Positions 11,920 through 23,610 of a stretch of DNA of 64,000 nucleotides are shown here, piece by piece. Origin of the DNA: Morinoia aosen (Eukaryota > Arthropoda > Malacostraca > Amphipoda > Talitridae). Location of the stretch: NCBI GenBank assembly GCA_030386875.1, contig CM059558.1, forward strand, positions 12,961,752-13,025,751. The letters run 5' to 3'. A program made the position numbers and the translations under genes. The stretch's first letter is position 1. Each line of letters begins with the position of its first letter. Under the pieces are notes generated by a model, which was not told where the DNA came from, did no database searches, and worked only from the letters and a program-made list of their open reading frames with translations.

Positions 11920-12642
11920 AACAGTGGCTTCCTCAGACGTTCTCGAGTAGCAAAATTTCGTGGCACAATCCAGTAAAACTTCTGAAAATCCCATTAATTT
12001 GTGCTTCAACGTCTTCATGAACCTCAAACTGCTCAGTAGCATGGGCGGTCTGCGAAGGAATCATGCAACGAGTCATTTAAGAAGCCGCGATGACCGCGGT
12101 CCAGACAGAACACTGAGTCAACCACACTATCATTTGCTAGATCAAACCGTTCCTAAACGAGCTCATGCAAAACATAATAATCAAACAGTGTAATGACATA
12201 AGCAGCCGGAACATGGCCCGCTTATGAGGGTTTAATGGGTCCATTCTTTCCATGAGTTACGGCGAATACGATGAACTGTGCAGATAATACCCACGCCATA
12301 TTGCCGACCAGGGCCTGCGCACAATTACAGTAGGTTAAGTGGCACTAAAATTCGCTCGCGTGCTGAAGGGCTTCAAGGACCCAGAGCGAGTGGATGTGAA
12401 TTTGAACTCGAGCTCTAAAATTTAACATCCTCAGAGAAGGAACATTGGCAACTGATTTGATCTCGTACTCAATTTCCATGGCTTTTTATGCCGTTTTTAT
12501 AACTGCGGATTGGCTCGAGGATCAGTGTGAGTCATTCTGGGTGCTGCAGTACGTGCTGGTGTCCGTTGTGAAAAGAGCAGGAATTGTCATCGATGCGATG
12601 TTGGAATTTTGGCCCGAATTTCTTTCGATAAAAGAACACTGG
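11019..12642. other. Gene-less stretch containing a (TTTC)n microsatellite
   Basis: Nothing gene-like. The microsatellite at 11816-11920 is listed separately. Confidence 0.5.
11816..11920. repeat. (TTTC)n microsatellite
   Basis: About 25 tetranucleotides of CTTT with single-base slips. Creates spurious poly-Phe/Ser frames. Confidence 0.97.
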
Positions 12643-12752
12643 CCCAGACTAAGTTTTTCGCCGCCTGCATGCATGTTTTTCACCACCCCAGTAATTAAAT
12701 CGCTTAGGAGCCGAAATACATTCATGCTCCGGCGAAGAAGCTTTAAGCTGGG
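12643..12752. mobile_element. Short palindromic Tc1/mariner-like MITE, copy 2
   Basis: Starts CCCAGAC and ends CTGGG. It shares the GCATGCATGTTTTTCACC and AGTAATTAAATCGCTTAGG core with 10911-11018 and 59106-59214. The arms have drifted (ACATTCATGC in place of ACATGCATGC). Confidence 0.8.
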
Positions 12753-14725
12753 AGAAAAAGATAATCTTTTCGATTGTCTTTCATTGTCAAAACTTTAAGG
12801 TGACAAAACAAATATGCATCACAACATACAGACAGCATATGTCTTCCACAACGTCCTACCCAGATTCATATGCTCTTCAGTTGCGTCAGTGAATTTTTTA
12901 AGCCAAAAGACCTTCCACACTCGGATGCATCCCTGTCGTTATTTACATATGTACGTATAGCAGTGTGATTGGAAATTGCGGTTGTACAGGACTCAGTGGA
13001 AAATTGCCATTCAGACAGTATACATGGCCAGGTGTCGGTGCAGCTCAAATAATGTAGCCGAGGTGTTGCCCAAAATATCTACTTAGTACCATCTTCCAGG
13101 AGGTATTCTTACACCTACCTAGAATGAACTTTTGTATCAGTTTTGAAAGTCAGTATTTCATGGTTTTGGTTTGCTTAAGATTAGACCCACGTTCTAACTC
13201 CAAAAGGTACTTATCCACTTCTGAGAGATGAATTTGAGGAAGTGAATAAGTGCGGGATATCAATTAAAGATTGTTTACCGCAAAAATCAATTTCATCATG
13301 ATGGGTATTGACGATGTATAATAATCTGAAACACTGTTTAAAAATCAGCATTTTTTCTAAACAATAAATGCAGGGGATGGATGGTTGTGTTTGAATTGAT
13401 TTCAAGGAACTCAGTTGAAGTTCAGTAGAAGTACATTGAAAATATTCAACAACACTTACTCAGAACAAGAACAAGCTAAGAATTTAATCACGCGTTATTT
13501 CTTCGAAGAAACCAACCCTGCCTTCTGTATTGCCTCCATCGTGTCAGGGTAAAAAGATTCAATTGTTACTTCTTTCCGGTTTTTGAGTCAACTCTCATAT
13601 TCAGAAAATATTCAGAATGCTTTTTGACTCCTACCCATCTCACTCTCACGCCATGACTACCAACACGATCATTTAATTCCCATCTTTCGGCACCTGAACT
13701 CAATTTTCCGTTCTCTGATTTTCAATTTTTCATTCTTTTTTACGACTTTATCAACCTCCAGAATTGGATTTTGTTAATAATATGAAGAAGAAGCAGCAAA
13801 GAGACTATCTCTTTCCCGTAAAATTTCGCTCGTACATATCATCCCTCCATCAATTAGTGAACTTTTTCTCACAACTCTCTTTTCTTTTTACGTTTGCTTT
13901 ACTCTCCAAGTCAATTTTAATTCTTCGTGCACACCTGCAGCTTGTCTTTCTCCCAAGTTTATACGTAATTTTATTCAATATTTTAACACCAAGTGAATAA
14001 AGTCTAACTGGTGACATCAAAAAAATGGCAGAGTAAGCTTCACAAAGCTCCGTATTTGTATCAGATTTAATAATTGAAGAAAATATTGAAGCTATGAAGA
14101 AAATAACAATGCTTTCAAATTAAGAACATTTTATTCAGAAATTAAATAAAACAATATGATTTTTTTCTGGTTCGCTTGCATGCGTTCTACTAAGAATTCA
14201 GACCCTGAAATTTGTTTCTTTAACAGCCAGTTTCATAGAATCTCTTAACTGGACTTATGAAGCTCATCCATGGGCATAACATTTTTTAAAAATTGGCTGT
14301 ATAATTTTCCAAACGCTCAATAAAACTTGTTTTATTCGGAAGACGTGGTTTAAAATTCTTTGGTTAACAAAATCCGTAGGCCCGTAGTTTTTTTACTAAC
14401 TTAGAAAAGGTTTCACGACTAAAGTTAAAAGACCCAATAACTGATTCAGTTTATTTATTTAAAGCACGTTATTTCCAGTCGAGGGAAAATATGGGCAAGT
14501 GAAACTCGCTTAGAAAAGTTTCCCCTACTATTATTTTATTTGTTGATTAATATCTTGAAAAAAAAACAGATTTTTTTAAGTGATCAAGAGAAGTGACCAA
14601 AGTTTTCAAGGTTTCATTCCCTTGAAAGCGTCCTCTGCTCAGGAGAAATGAAGCCTGGCAAAATGAATCGGAATGCCAGTAAAAGTTTTCTAGTTTACGT
14701 AACAGAAACAATCACGTTGCTCGAG
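12753..14725. other. Gene-less stretch
   Basis: AT-rich sequence with frequent stops in all frames. I see no gene, RNA or repeat worth naming. Confidence 0.5.
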
Positions 14726-14885
14726 ATAATAATCACGATAATAATCACGCGATAATAATCACGATAATAATCACGATAATAATCACGATAATATTCACGA
14801 TAATAATCACGATAATAATCACGATAATAATCACGCGATAATAATCACGATAATAATCACGATAATATTCACGATATTAATCACG
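14726..14885. repeat. 12-bp minisatellite
   Basis: About 15 units of AATCACGATAAT with occasional CGCG variants. The outer flanks carry GTTGCTCG on both sides (14717-14726 and 14884-14892), a short direct repeat. Confidence 0.93.
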
Positions 14886-15794
14886 TTGCTCGCGATGCGA
14901 CCCATCGGTGGGTCGTGCCTTAAGTTCTTCCTGCTGCGAAACGACCTATCGATGGTTGGTGGGAAAATTTTAACAACCTCTTAAAATCAATTATATTTAC
15001 TGAACTCAGTTAATATTTTGGTATTTATGAAATTGGTAACAACTTTTGACTTTAAATTTGAGCTGAATACTGAACTTCAGCTTAAGTCAACGTGTTAAAT
15101 CAGCTCGTGCTGAGCAGGGGGTGTAGTCTCGTACTCGGACGAGTGGCAAGTTTGCGAGGAGCAGATGCTGATGATCCGCCATGCATTGTCTCAATCGAGC
15201 TAAAGATGCGCTTCATTGTGTCGGGCACTGTTCCCGCCATGTCCAGGAATTAGCATAAGAGCTCTTTAAGACAAAAGGAATGTTGAACATATCATCTCCT
15301 GATTTTTTGAAGCACAGCTTGCAAGGTTTGTTCAATAAAATGAATTATTCATCCTTATTTGGAACACGATACACAAACAAGACAAATTTTATCAGTAGAT
15401 TCATTCGCTATTTCATTCTCGCGCCCCATAAATATTTTTCTGCTCTTAATTTGGCCAGAAAGAGGAAATGAGTTGAGTGGAATCCTAGCTCATTGTGCAG
15501 GAGAGTTCCCCAACCCCTACACCCTATTTTTCACATGTTCTTTGTTTACTCCATCACTTGAGGAACTGCTCGCTGCAGCAAATTCATTAAACGAGCAGCT
15601 GCGGGGAATAGAACCCCAGATCTCATCGTTCTAAGTGTAGCACTTTATCTTAGCATTTCAGCGAAGATATAGCGGTACTTACTAGCAAAAACAAATTTGA
15701 AAATTTGAAATAGCGGATTTTTTTTAATAAACTGATGAAATGTAACATTGTGTACAAAATTTCCTTATACCTTTTTCGTAACTCAAAACCGGAG
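14886..15794. other. Gene-less stretch before the LTR element
   Basis: No recognisable gene; two overlapping frames at 15280-15634 lack any motif. Confidence 0.45.
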
Positions 15795-15798
15795 CGTT
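15795..15798. other. Left target-site duplication of the gypsy element
   Basis: CGTT directly precedes the 5' LTR and recurs directly after the 3' LTR at 25271-25274. A 4-bp duplication fits Ty3/gypsy integration. Confidence 0.7.
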
Positions 15799-17457
15799 TG
15801 TAACATTAGCTACAAATGTATAAATTCAGTGAATTTCTCATTAACATTTAAATAGCAGAATTATTGGCATTAAAAATCTTACTTCACATTATTATTAATA
15901 ATTTTCTACTTATAATTAGTAATCTAAGAAGTTTTTGTGTAAAAGCACAAAAATGAAAATAAGTATCGACAGTTTCGAGTTTTAAGTCGTTGTGATGGCA
16001 ACACCACAGCCGACGCCATTGTAGGAGCATCATTTCTTACTTGTGTGTGTCTCGTGTGGGTCAGCGTCTCGTAAGTGAAAATAAGTGTTACTTTAGGAAT
16101 TCTGAATTAGAAAATTATGTGTTTCATCATGTTTAAGTTATAAATGATTTTTACCAGTGCTGTGTTATTTAAAGATGTGCAAATAGTTCGTAGATATTTC
16201 GTGCGAATGGCATGGCATATTCTGAAGTGTTCTCAAAGATGGCGTAGCGTGAATGGTGTGTGTCATGTTCATTTTTATGTTCAGGATTACACTTTATATA
16301 TTCAAAATATTTCTTTTCCACTGCAAGTATATACTCACAGTGTTTTCAGTATAATTGGCATGTGGACAGTGTAGGACTGCCTGTTGGTTTTCGTACGGGC
16401 ATATTATAAATTACGGGATTCATTAATATTCATTCATTTTGTTATTGATCGTGTGCTTAAATTGGATCGCCGATCGTGCGCTTAAATCACATGTAGTTTT
16501 CATAATATGAATAACAATTATGACCTTATCAAAATTCTTAAATGTCATGCTTATATTTTTAAATCAAGAGCAGTAGAGAAAGAGCTATTGCCAGCTTGTT
16601 AAATCTATCCTTATTCTTCATGAGCTTAACAAAAAGAGCAATAAATAGCTCGAGTTCATCTGTAGGAAAACTCAGGGTTTCTCCGTGATGGGAATTTACC
16701 GTTGCAATGCTAGGGAGAACAGTTGTTGTGGGTTTTTCTTGGTGCCTCTCCGGGAATGTATCATTCAGCGTCTTCGAATATTCCAGATTTCTTCGACGTC
16801 AACAAACGCCACAACACATCATCCCTGGGCCTTGAGCTTACCTTTTAACTCAGCCTTGAGTTTCACCATTTACTTTGCCTAGTTCTGACGTGAGCCGGAT
16901 TTTTACCTGGGCTTTATTTACCTTGCTTCCACCTCGGTTTCGAGCTGTTTCCAGCCTGGTATATAACCTAATTACTGGCTAAATGTTTAAACTGTTTCAA
17001 AACCACGGACACTGATCTTCAGCGTGTAATGATCTTAAATTTCAAAACCAATTAAGATCGATTTACCAACATCAATCACAGCTCAAATTGATTTTCTTTC
17101 ACCTGCTCAAATTAAGCAGATTTGGAACTTATTCCGAAATCCCACTGATTTCTCTGGTTTGCTAATTTGCCCGCATTCTGAAAGTGATTTCCACAAAACA
17201 CACACACGCACACCCTGTCAACTTCGTCACTCGCCGGAGCCTTCGCCTGCACGGACTGCACCATCTCAGTCAAGCTCTTCAGAATTAAGAACGCATCGGT
17301 CCTCCCGGCTTCTTCCAATAAAGATCTATAAGCTGAGGCCCCAAAATTGTCGTCATTCCCCTCTCGTTATCGTGCTCTCAAACTTACTTCTCGAGATTAT
17401 TTACGTTTTGGTGGTTGGGCATTATCGTAAAGTCTACCCCGACCATCAAACGTAAAA
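15799..17457 (+). repeat. 5' LTR of CsRn1-like gypsy element
   Basis: It begins TGTAACATTAGCTACAAA and ends AAACGTAAAA, 1,659 bp. It aligns end to end with 23611-25270. I counted about 25 substitutions and one indel by eye, roughly 1.5%, so the insertion is young in evolutionary terms. An AATAAA at about 17317 may be the polyadenylation signal. The 3' terminal dinucleotide is AA and not the usual CA. Short frames inside the LTR are not genes. Confidence 0.95.
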
Positions 17458-17458
17458 G

Positions 17459-17476
17459 TGGTGACCTTGCCAGAGT
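17459..17476 (+). other. Putative primer-binding site
   Basis: One base after the 5' LTR the sequence reads TGGTGACCTTGCCAGAG. PBSs begin with TGG, the complement of a tRNA CCA end. TGGTGACC is what CsRn1-type elements use with tRNA-Trp as primer, as I recall the family; beyond these eight bases the match is not established here. Confidence 0.6.
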
Positions 17477-17947
17477 GACATTTTATATTGGGTGACTCCC
17501 AAGTTTAAAAACAATTCAACTCGAGAAGTGTTTGAGAAAACGTGAGAGAGGAGAATGTTGGCATATCATTGTAGTGATAAGTTCCCATTGTCGTAGTTTC
17601 CTTGAGAATTTTTCTGTGGATTTACCGTGCTAATGTTTCTCTGAGCAGCTCTAAAAAATTTTTTTTCCTTTCATGCTGTTTCCTGTCTTTTGTTTCATGT
17701 GCCACAGTAGGTAGAAAAAAATTTTTTTCCCTTCTTTCCGTGCTTTACGCTTATTTCTGACGACCGTAAAAATTTTTTTTTTTCCTTTCCTCTCTCGTTT
17801 CATGTCTGTATTGGGATTAACTGAGTAGGTGTACGTAAACACAAACCCTTTGACACTTTAATACCGAAGTTATTAGGTGTTGATTACGTAAATTCTGTGC
17901 CGTTAAGAGAATGAATTCTTTTTACACTCAAAACGAAAATTGCCAGT

Positions 17948-18895
17948 ATGTCCGACACAGAGAATGTTGTAAATCCAGTGCAGACTAAGCCTATACAGCT
18001 TCCGCCTTTCACACCAGCAGAAAGCACGACCTGGTTTAGTCAGGTCGAGGCTATATTCATTTATAATAATATAACAAATCAGCGGGACAAGTTTTATGCA
18101 TTAATAGCTGCTGTTCCCACGCAAATGTTGTCAGACTCAAATGAACTTATCAACAACCCGCCTGCTATTAACCCGTATTCAGTTTTAAAGGACAAGATCA
18201 TGTCCAAATTGCAGTTATCCGATGCGGATAAGTTTAGGTCTCTTGTTGATGCCTCAGCTATCCCATGCATATCTGTTGCTTTCCCTCCGACATCGTTAGT
18301 AAAGGAACTTAAGAAACTTGCTGCCGGTGTTGGCATAGCTGAAAGATTCCTCAAAGAATTATATATGACAAAAGTGCCCACTACAGTGGGGCCTTTCCTG
18401 TCAATGATAGGTCCGGACGAAAGCCTTGATTCGTTGGCTCAGGCCACAGAAACAGTAATGCGGAACCTAAACATGTTCCAAACGTCTCATGTAGCTTCCT
18501 TGAACGCATCAGCTGCTAGTTTTAGCCCGTCAAATACTTCCGATAATCCATCTTCTACTTCTATGGAATCAATGCAGAAGGAGATCACGGAGCTTAAACA
18601 AGCCCTTCAGAATTGCCATTTGGGTCATAGTGTAGCTCATATTCAGCCAGGCTCAGGGAATTTCTCACGCTATCAACATGCCTATGACTATCCTCCTCCT
18701 CAACGCTTTGGTAGAGGTAGATCTTATGATAGGTCAGCTCAAAACCGCCGCTTTAGGTCGCGCTCTCGCGATGCTAACAGTAACCTATGTTGGTACCATG
18801 AAAAGTTCGGTGATCAAGCACGAAAGTGCGGTTCACGATTCTGCCCACGTTATACCGAAATGACTTCGGGAAACGCGAACAGCGACGCACAGTAG
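17948..18895 (+). CDS. gag-like polyprotein of CsRn1-type gypsy element
   Basis: A 315-residue intact frame from ATG 17948. It packages element RNA into cytoplasmic virus-like particles. The N-terminal part reads like arthropod retroelement Gag (an ESTTWFSQVEAIF stretch near residues 25-37). Near residue 280 lies CWYHEKFGDQARKCGSRFC, a Cys-His box in C-H-C-C order and not CCHC; this order is diagnostic of the CsRn1 clade. A basic Arg/Ser-rich segment precedes it. Pol follows in the -1 frame with about 70 nt overlap, so a ribosomal frameshift is the likely link. No lesion is visible in gag. Confidence 0.88.
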   Translation: MSDTENVVNPVQTKPIQLPPFTPAESTTWFSQVEAIFIYNNITNQRDKFYALIAAVPTQMLSDSNELINNPPAINPYSVLKDKIMSKLQLSDADKFRSLVDASAIPCISVAFPPTSLVKELKKLAAGVGIAERFLKELYMTKVPTTVGPFLSMIGPDESLDSLAQATETVMRNLNMFQTSHVASLNASAASFSPSNTSDNPSSTSMESMQKEITELKQALQNCHLGHSVAHIQPGSGNFSRYQHAYDYPPPQRFGRGRSYDRSAQNRRFRSRSRDANSNLCWYHEKFGDQARKCGSRFCPRYTEMTSGNANSDAQ

Positions 18896-19621
18896 CGAGT
18901 ACTGCGTTGCCTAACTCCCAGACTACTCGCCTCTTAATCCTGTTCGATCCCATTACCAAATATCGATTCCTGATAGACACAAGTTCATCCGTGTCAATTA
19001 TCCCAGCCACGGCGAAAGACCAAAATAATAATTTGTTGGCGACATTACGTGCCGCAAACGGCACGCCAATAGCATGTTATGGGGAGAGAGTACTCACTTG
19101 CAGTCTGGGGTTAAGGCGAAATTTCACGTCTAACTTCCTAATTGCGGAAGTAAATGAGCCCATAATTGGGGCTGATTTCTTAGCAAAGTTTGGATTAATA
19201 GAGAACGTTAAAAACCGTAAAATTAGGGACGAAGATACACAGATCTCAATTCCCGCTTGTGGCATGACTAGAGCTAATTTCTTGCATTCCTTCGCTATCG
19301 AATTCAACAAAGAGTGCATGTTTGAGCAGGTTCTCGCAGAATACCCTGCAGTAACGAACTCTAACTTAGCTTCTAAAAATATGCAGACTAGCACGAAACA
19401 TCATATCGTGACAACTGGACCTCCAGTTCACTCTAGAGTTAGATGTTTACCGCCTGATCGATTGGCTTTAGCCAAGAAAGAATTTGCTAGGATGTTAGAG
19501 AGTGGCATAATACGCAGTTCCAAAAGCCCGTGGGCTAGCCCTCTTTTGTAGGTGCCCAAAGCTAACGGTGAATTCAGACCGTGTGGGGACTTCCGAAGGC
19601 TTAATACGGTTACACAGCCTG

Positions 19622-20986
19622 AAAGAAAAGAAAGAAAAAGAAAAACGGTTTATTTCCAATAGAGATGGTACAAAAGTACCATCATTGGTTTTTAAAATAT
19701 CTTAAAATTAATACACTTAGATGATACACACACACGAGTATTGAAAAACTCGTGTCACTAGTCAAAAGAAATGATTGAGGGCAATGAACTCCTAATCTAG
19801 CTTAATCTACATTTGATAATACATGTAATGATAGTTGTAAGAGATAACACAATTTCATGGACGATGCATTTTCAGTGTGGGGTGAAAACACTTTTGACAG
19901 TTTACATGTACATGACATAAAACTTCGTACTTCTTGACGCCAGGAAATAATATATGAAATCGCTTGTTTCGGTCAATGTTCACACGTGTCATTTTAAGGA
20001 AGCATGAAAAAAAGAAAAATATATATATATAAATATATATCCATATACACACATATGTACACATACGTATGCATGTGTGTATATATCCATACACACACTC
20101 ATCACACACATACACACACACACATATATATACATACGTGTACATATAAGCATGAGGACCAAGAAGATTACAGGTTTTGTATTTCTGATTCAACAATTTT
20201 AACATAACGGTCATTAGTTAACAAGCATTTTATTTAAATATAAATGGATGATCACACAACAAATGTATAGTTTTTACATGAATGCTTTACAATACTAAAG
20301 ATATGACGAGTTAGGTAATGTTACAAGTTGAGATTGCACATAAAAAAGACCATTATCTCTAGTAAAATGCTAGTTGTCAGTCTAGTACACACATATGTGC
20401 ACGTATACATGTAAATATTTACACATACACATGCACACATATACCCACGCACATATTTACACCTAACTCGTAAGCATATACAAATGCATTTCTATGCATC
20501 GAGGCAATAAATACGCATTCTACAGAGTGTCATACGCATAGCGTGGACACGTACACATTTACACAAGTAAGCATGTGCGCAAATATCAGCGTAAACTAGT
20601 CAGTATAAACCAGAAATCCAATCGAGGGAAACGGAGAAAATATCTTTTATTATAGCATGAATTTTATAAAATTTCGTACTAAAAATAGTGGCACAAAACA
20701 GTCTACTTAAGTCAGAAACATGAAAACGATTGTGGGACGTGAATAAGAAAGAAAACATTAATGTCCTGTAAAGGTTTCATATTAGAAAAAAAAATCACAT
20801 TATCTTTGAAATATGGCGCAAATTGTCGTCAATTGATAAATAAACATAGGTATCACATTATTATAAGCATATAACTATAAGCCGAATAAGTATATTACTG
20901 CAGTATAAATGGATGATCACACAACGAATTTATTTTTTTTTACATGGATGCTTTACAATTTCATATTAGAAAAAATACATTACCTT
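19622..20986. mobile_element. 1.36-kb insertion of unknown type inside gypsy RT
   Basis: RT sequence stops after a TVTQP stretch and resumes at DRFPIPYLHDF. The inserted DNA starts with a GAAAGAAAAG purine run, contains (TA)n and (CA)n microsatellites, and has two direct near-copies of about 55 bp (AAATGGATGATCACACAAC..., 20241-20297 and 20906-20960). It has no coding frame of note and no clear terminal inverted repeat or target duplication beyond GA. Its class is unknown. Confidence 0.75.
20016..20150. repeat. (TA)n/(CA)n microsatellite
   Basis: Mixed ATAT, ACAC and TGTG runs within the RT insertion. Low complexity. Confidence 0.9.
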
Positions 20987-23595
20987 GACCGTTTCCCCAT
21001 TCCCTACCTGCACGATTTTAATGCAAATTTAGAGGGAGCACAAATTTTCTCAAAAATAGACCTCCAACACGCCTTTCATCAAATTCCACTTGAGGAAAGT
21101 GCTATACCTAAGACCGCGGTAATCACTCCGTTTGGTCTCTTTGAATTCTTGAAGATGCCGTATGGACTTAGAAATGCAACTCAAACTTTCCAGAGACACA
21201 TGTCTGAGATTTTCTCGGACCTCACTTTTGCTTATGTGTATCTTGATGACATTTTGGTAGCATCCGCAACCCCGGAGCGACACAAAGACCATCTGAGGGT
21301 CGTGTTTGAGAGACTGTCTGATAACGGACTCCTGGTCAACCCTGCAAAATGTGAGCTCGGGAAGCCATTACTAATTTACTTAGGTCACGAAACCTCTAGC
21401 CTAGGTCTAAAACCCTTGCCTTCCAAGGTAGAGGTAATCAAAAATTTCCCTCTTCCACAGACCCAGAAGGAACTGAGAAGGTTCCTAGGTTCTGTTAATT
21501 TCTACCATCGTTTTATCCGAAATTGTGCTCAAACTTTAGCCCCGTTGTCAGATTTGCTGGAACCAAAGAGAAAAGGTAAATCTACCGATGTCAAGTGGAC
21601 GGATGCAGCACGTAAAGCTTTTGATGATATTAAGGATAAGCTAGCTACCGCGACTGAATTATCCTACCCAATCGCCAACGCTGACTTCAGTTTGGTGGTT
21701 GATGCCTCCAGTACTGCCGTAGGTGCTGTGCTGATTAATATCTCTCCTCTTGCCTTCTTTTCCAAAAAGCTATCGCCCACTGAGCGTGCCTACAGCGCGT
21801 TCGGTAGGGAACTCCTTGCTATCTACTTGTCTGTGAGACACTTTCGTTATGCTCTAGAGGCAAGGGAGTTCGTGATCTACACAGATCACAAACCCTTGAC
21901 CTCAGCGATCAAAATGCCATCTGAGCGTCACTCACCAAGAGAAGCTCGACATCTGTCTTTCATTAGTCAGTTCACCACGGATCTACGGTATATAAAAGGT
22001 TTTGAAAATACAGTGGCAGATTGTCTTTCTAGGATTAACTCTATCAACCCCGGTGGGGAAATCACCTTCGGTAATATTATTAATGCTCAGAAGGAGGATC
22101 CTGAACTCCAGGACCTTCTCAAACCTACTTGCACTACCTCTTTGAAATTAATTTTGGTTGACGGCGTGAACCGTGACGCTGAGCGACTTTCTCGTTTGTA
22201 TCTGCCTGCGACTCTCCGCAGAGTAGCTATTCTTCACTGTCATTCTCTCTCCCATCCTGGCGTTAACCGTACATTGCGTTTGATTTCCGATCGTTTCGTC
22301 TGGCCAGCGATGCGTAAGGAGGTCAAGCAAATTGTGCAAAACTGCCATGCATGTCAGAGCAGCAAAGTTGTGAAACATAACCGTGCAGCGCTACAGAGTT
22401 GTGCTTTTGCAGGTCAAAAATTCGATGCTGTACACCTAGATTTGGTGGGTCCTTTGCCTTTATCGCGTGGTCATTCCTATTTGTTAACCATCATTGATAG
22501 GTTCTCTAGATGGGTTGAGGCCGTGCCTCTTCCTGATACCCAAACTGATACTGTAGCTCGTGCATTTGTGAGTAATTGGATTTTCAGATTTGGGGTTCCC
22601 CTAAGTGTCACTAATGACCGGGGATCACAATTTACCTCCAAATTCTGGAGAGAGCTTAGCGCCGCCTTAGGGTGTGCGAACATAAATACCACCGCATATC
22701 ACCCGCAGTCAAATGGACTTATTGAGAGAGTCCACCGGGATCTCAAGAATGCGTTGCGTTGCCTTAATTGCAGTCATGACTGGACCGACAAACTTCCAGT
22801 AGTATTATTGAGCATTCGAAATCTGTATAGGCAAGATCAGCAGTGCACTGCAGCAGAAATGTTGTATGGGAAGACACTTCGCCTCCCTGGCGACATTGTT
22901 GACCCAAAACCGTTGCCTGAATTTTCATCTGCTGATCAGTCCGCATATGTAACCTGTCTTAAGGATTGCATGCGTCAGATCAAGTGAGTAGCTCCACGAA
23001 TGCCTCACTCAAAAGATAAATTGGATCCTGCCTTGCAACATTGCACACATGTGTACGTACGTATGGATGCTATCAAACCAACCCTCACCCACCCTTATGA
23101 TGGCCCATTCAAGGTATTGAAGCGGACGCCAAAATATTTTGTTCTTGAAAGATCTGGTTCATCCGACTCTGTGGGCATAGACCGATTAAAGGTCGCTCAC
23201 ACCTCTGATAATAGTGTGATCTCTAACTCTTCATTCTATCCACAGGACCTCCTTCTCACTGAGACTCGATCATATCGTCCACCTCAGTTTCCTCATTTGG
23301 CTGCATTGTTGCCTAGTCAATTTGAGTGTGGCCCTTTCTTTTTGCCTGTATCTTCAAACCCTATCGTAGACTCTAATTCTAGCTCTCTTAGTGAAACAGC
23401 GACAAGTCTGGAGAAACCAGACGAGACCGCTGCGGTAACTTCTGTTCCTAGAACTCTTGCTGACCAAAAATTGCAGACCCGTCTGGTCAAGCTTCCCCGC
23501 TCAGTGACATTTTCCGACCGCCAGACCCGGCATGGTCGTGTAGTTCGGACTCCTTCCCGCTACAAATGATTGTAGCGGGTGGACCTTTTGGTCTG

Positions 23596-23610
23596 CGCCT
23601 TGGGGGGTAA
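23596..23610 (+). other. Polypurine tract of the gypsy element
   Basis: GCCTTGGGGGGTAA sits directly upstream of the 3' LTR; the G run is the expected plus-strand primer. Confidence 0.6.

Larger units (their letters stand above)
18826..23569 (+). pseudogene. Broken pol (protease, RT, RNase H, integrase) of the gypsy element
   Basis: Domain order is protease (LIDTSSSVSIIP near 18970), RT, RNase H, integrase. RT carries YLDDILV (about 21238); RNase H carries DASSTAVGAVL and YTDHKPL. Integrase has a Cys/His zinc region with CHAC and a DDE core: HLDLVGPL, TNDRGSQF, and E in NGLIERVHRD. The GPF-type C-terminal module (HPYDGPFKVLKRTPKYFVL) follows. Lesions: an in-frame TAG at 19549-19551; an insertion of about 1.36 kb splitting RT at about 19622-20986; an in-frame TGA at 22985-22987. 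The protease has DTS where family members have DTG/DTA. No env is present. The element cannot make a full pol. Confidence 0.93.

Noticed and set aside
16144-17455. Paired short frames repeated at 23957-25268
   Set aside because: They lie wholly inside the two LTRs and are identical for that reason; no recognisable protein.
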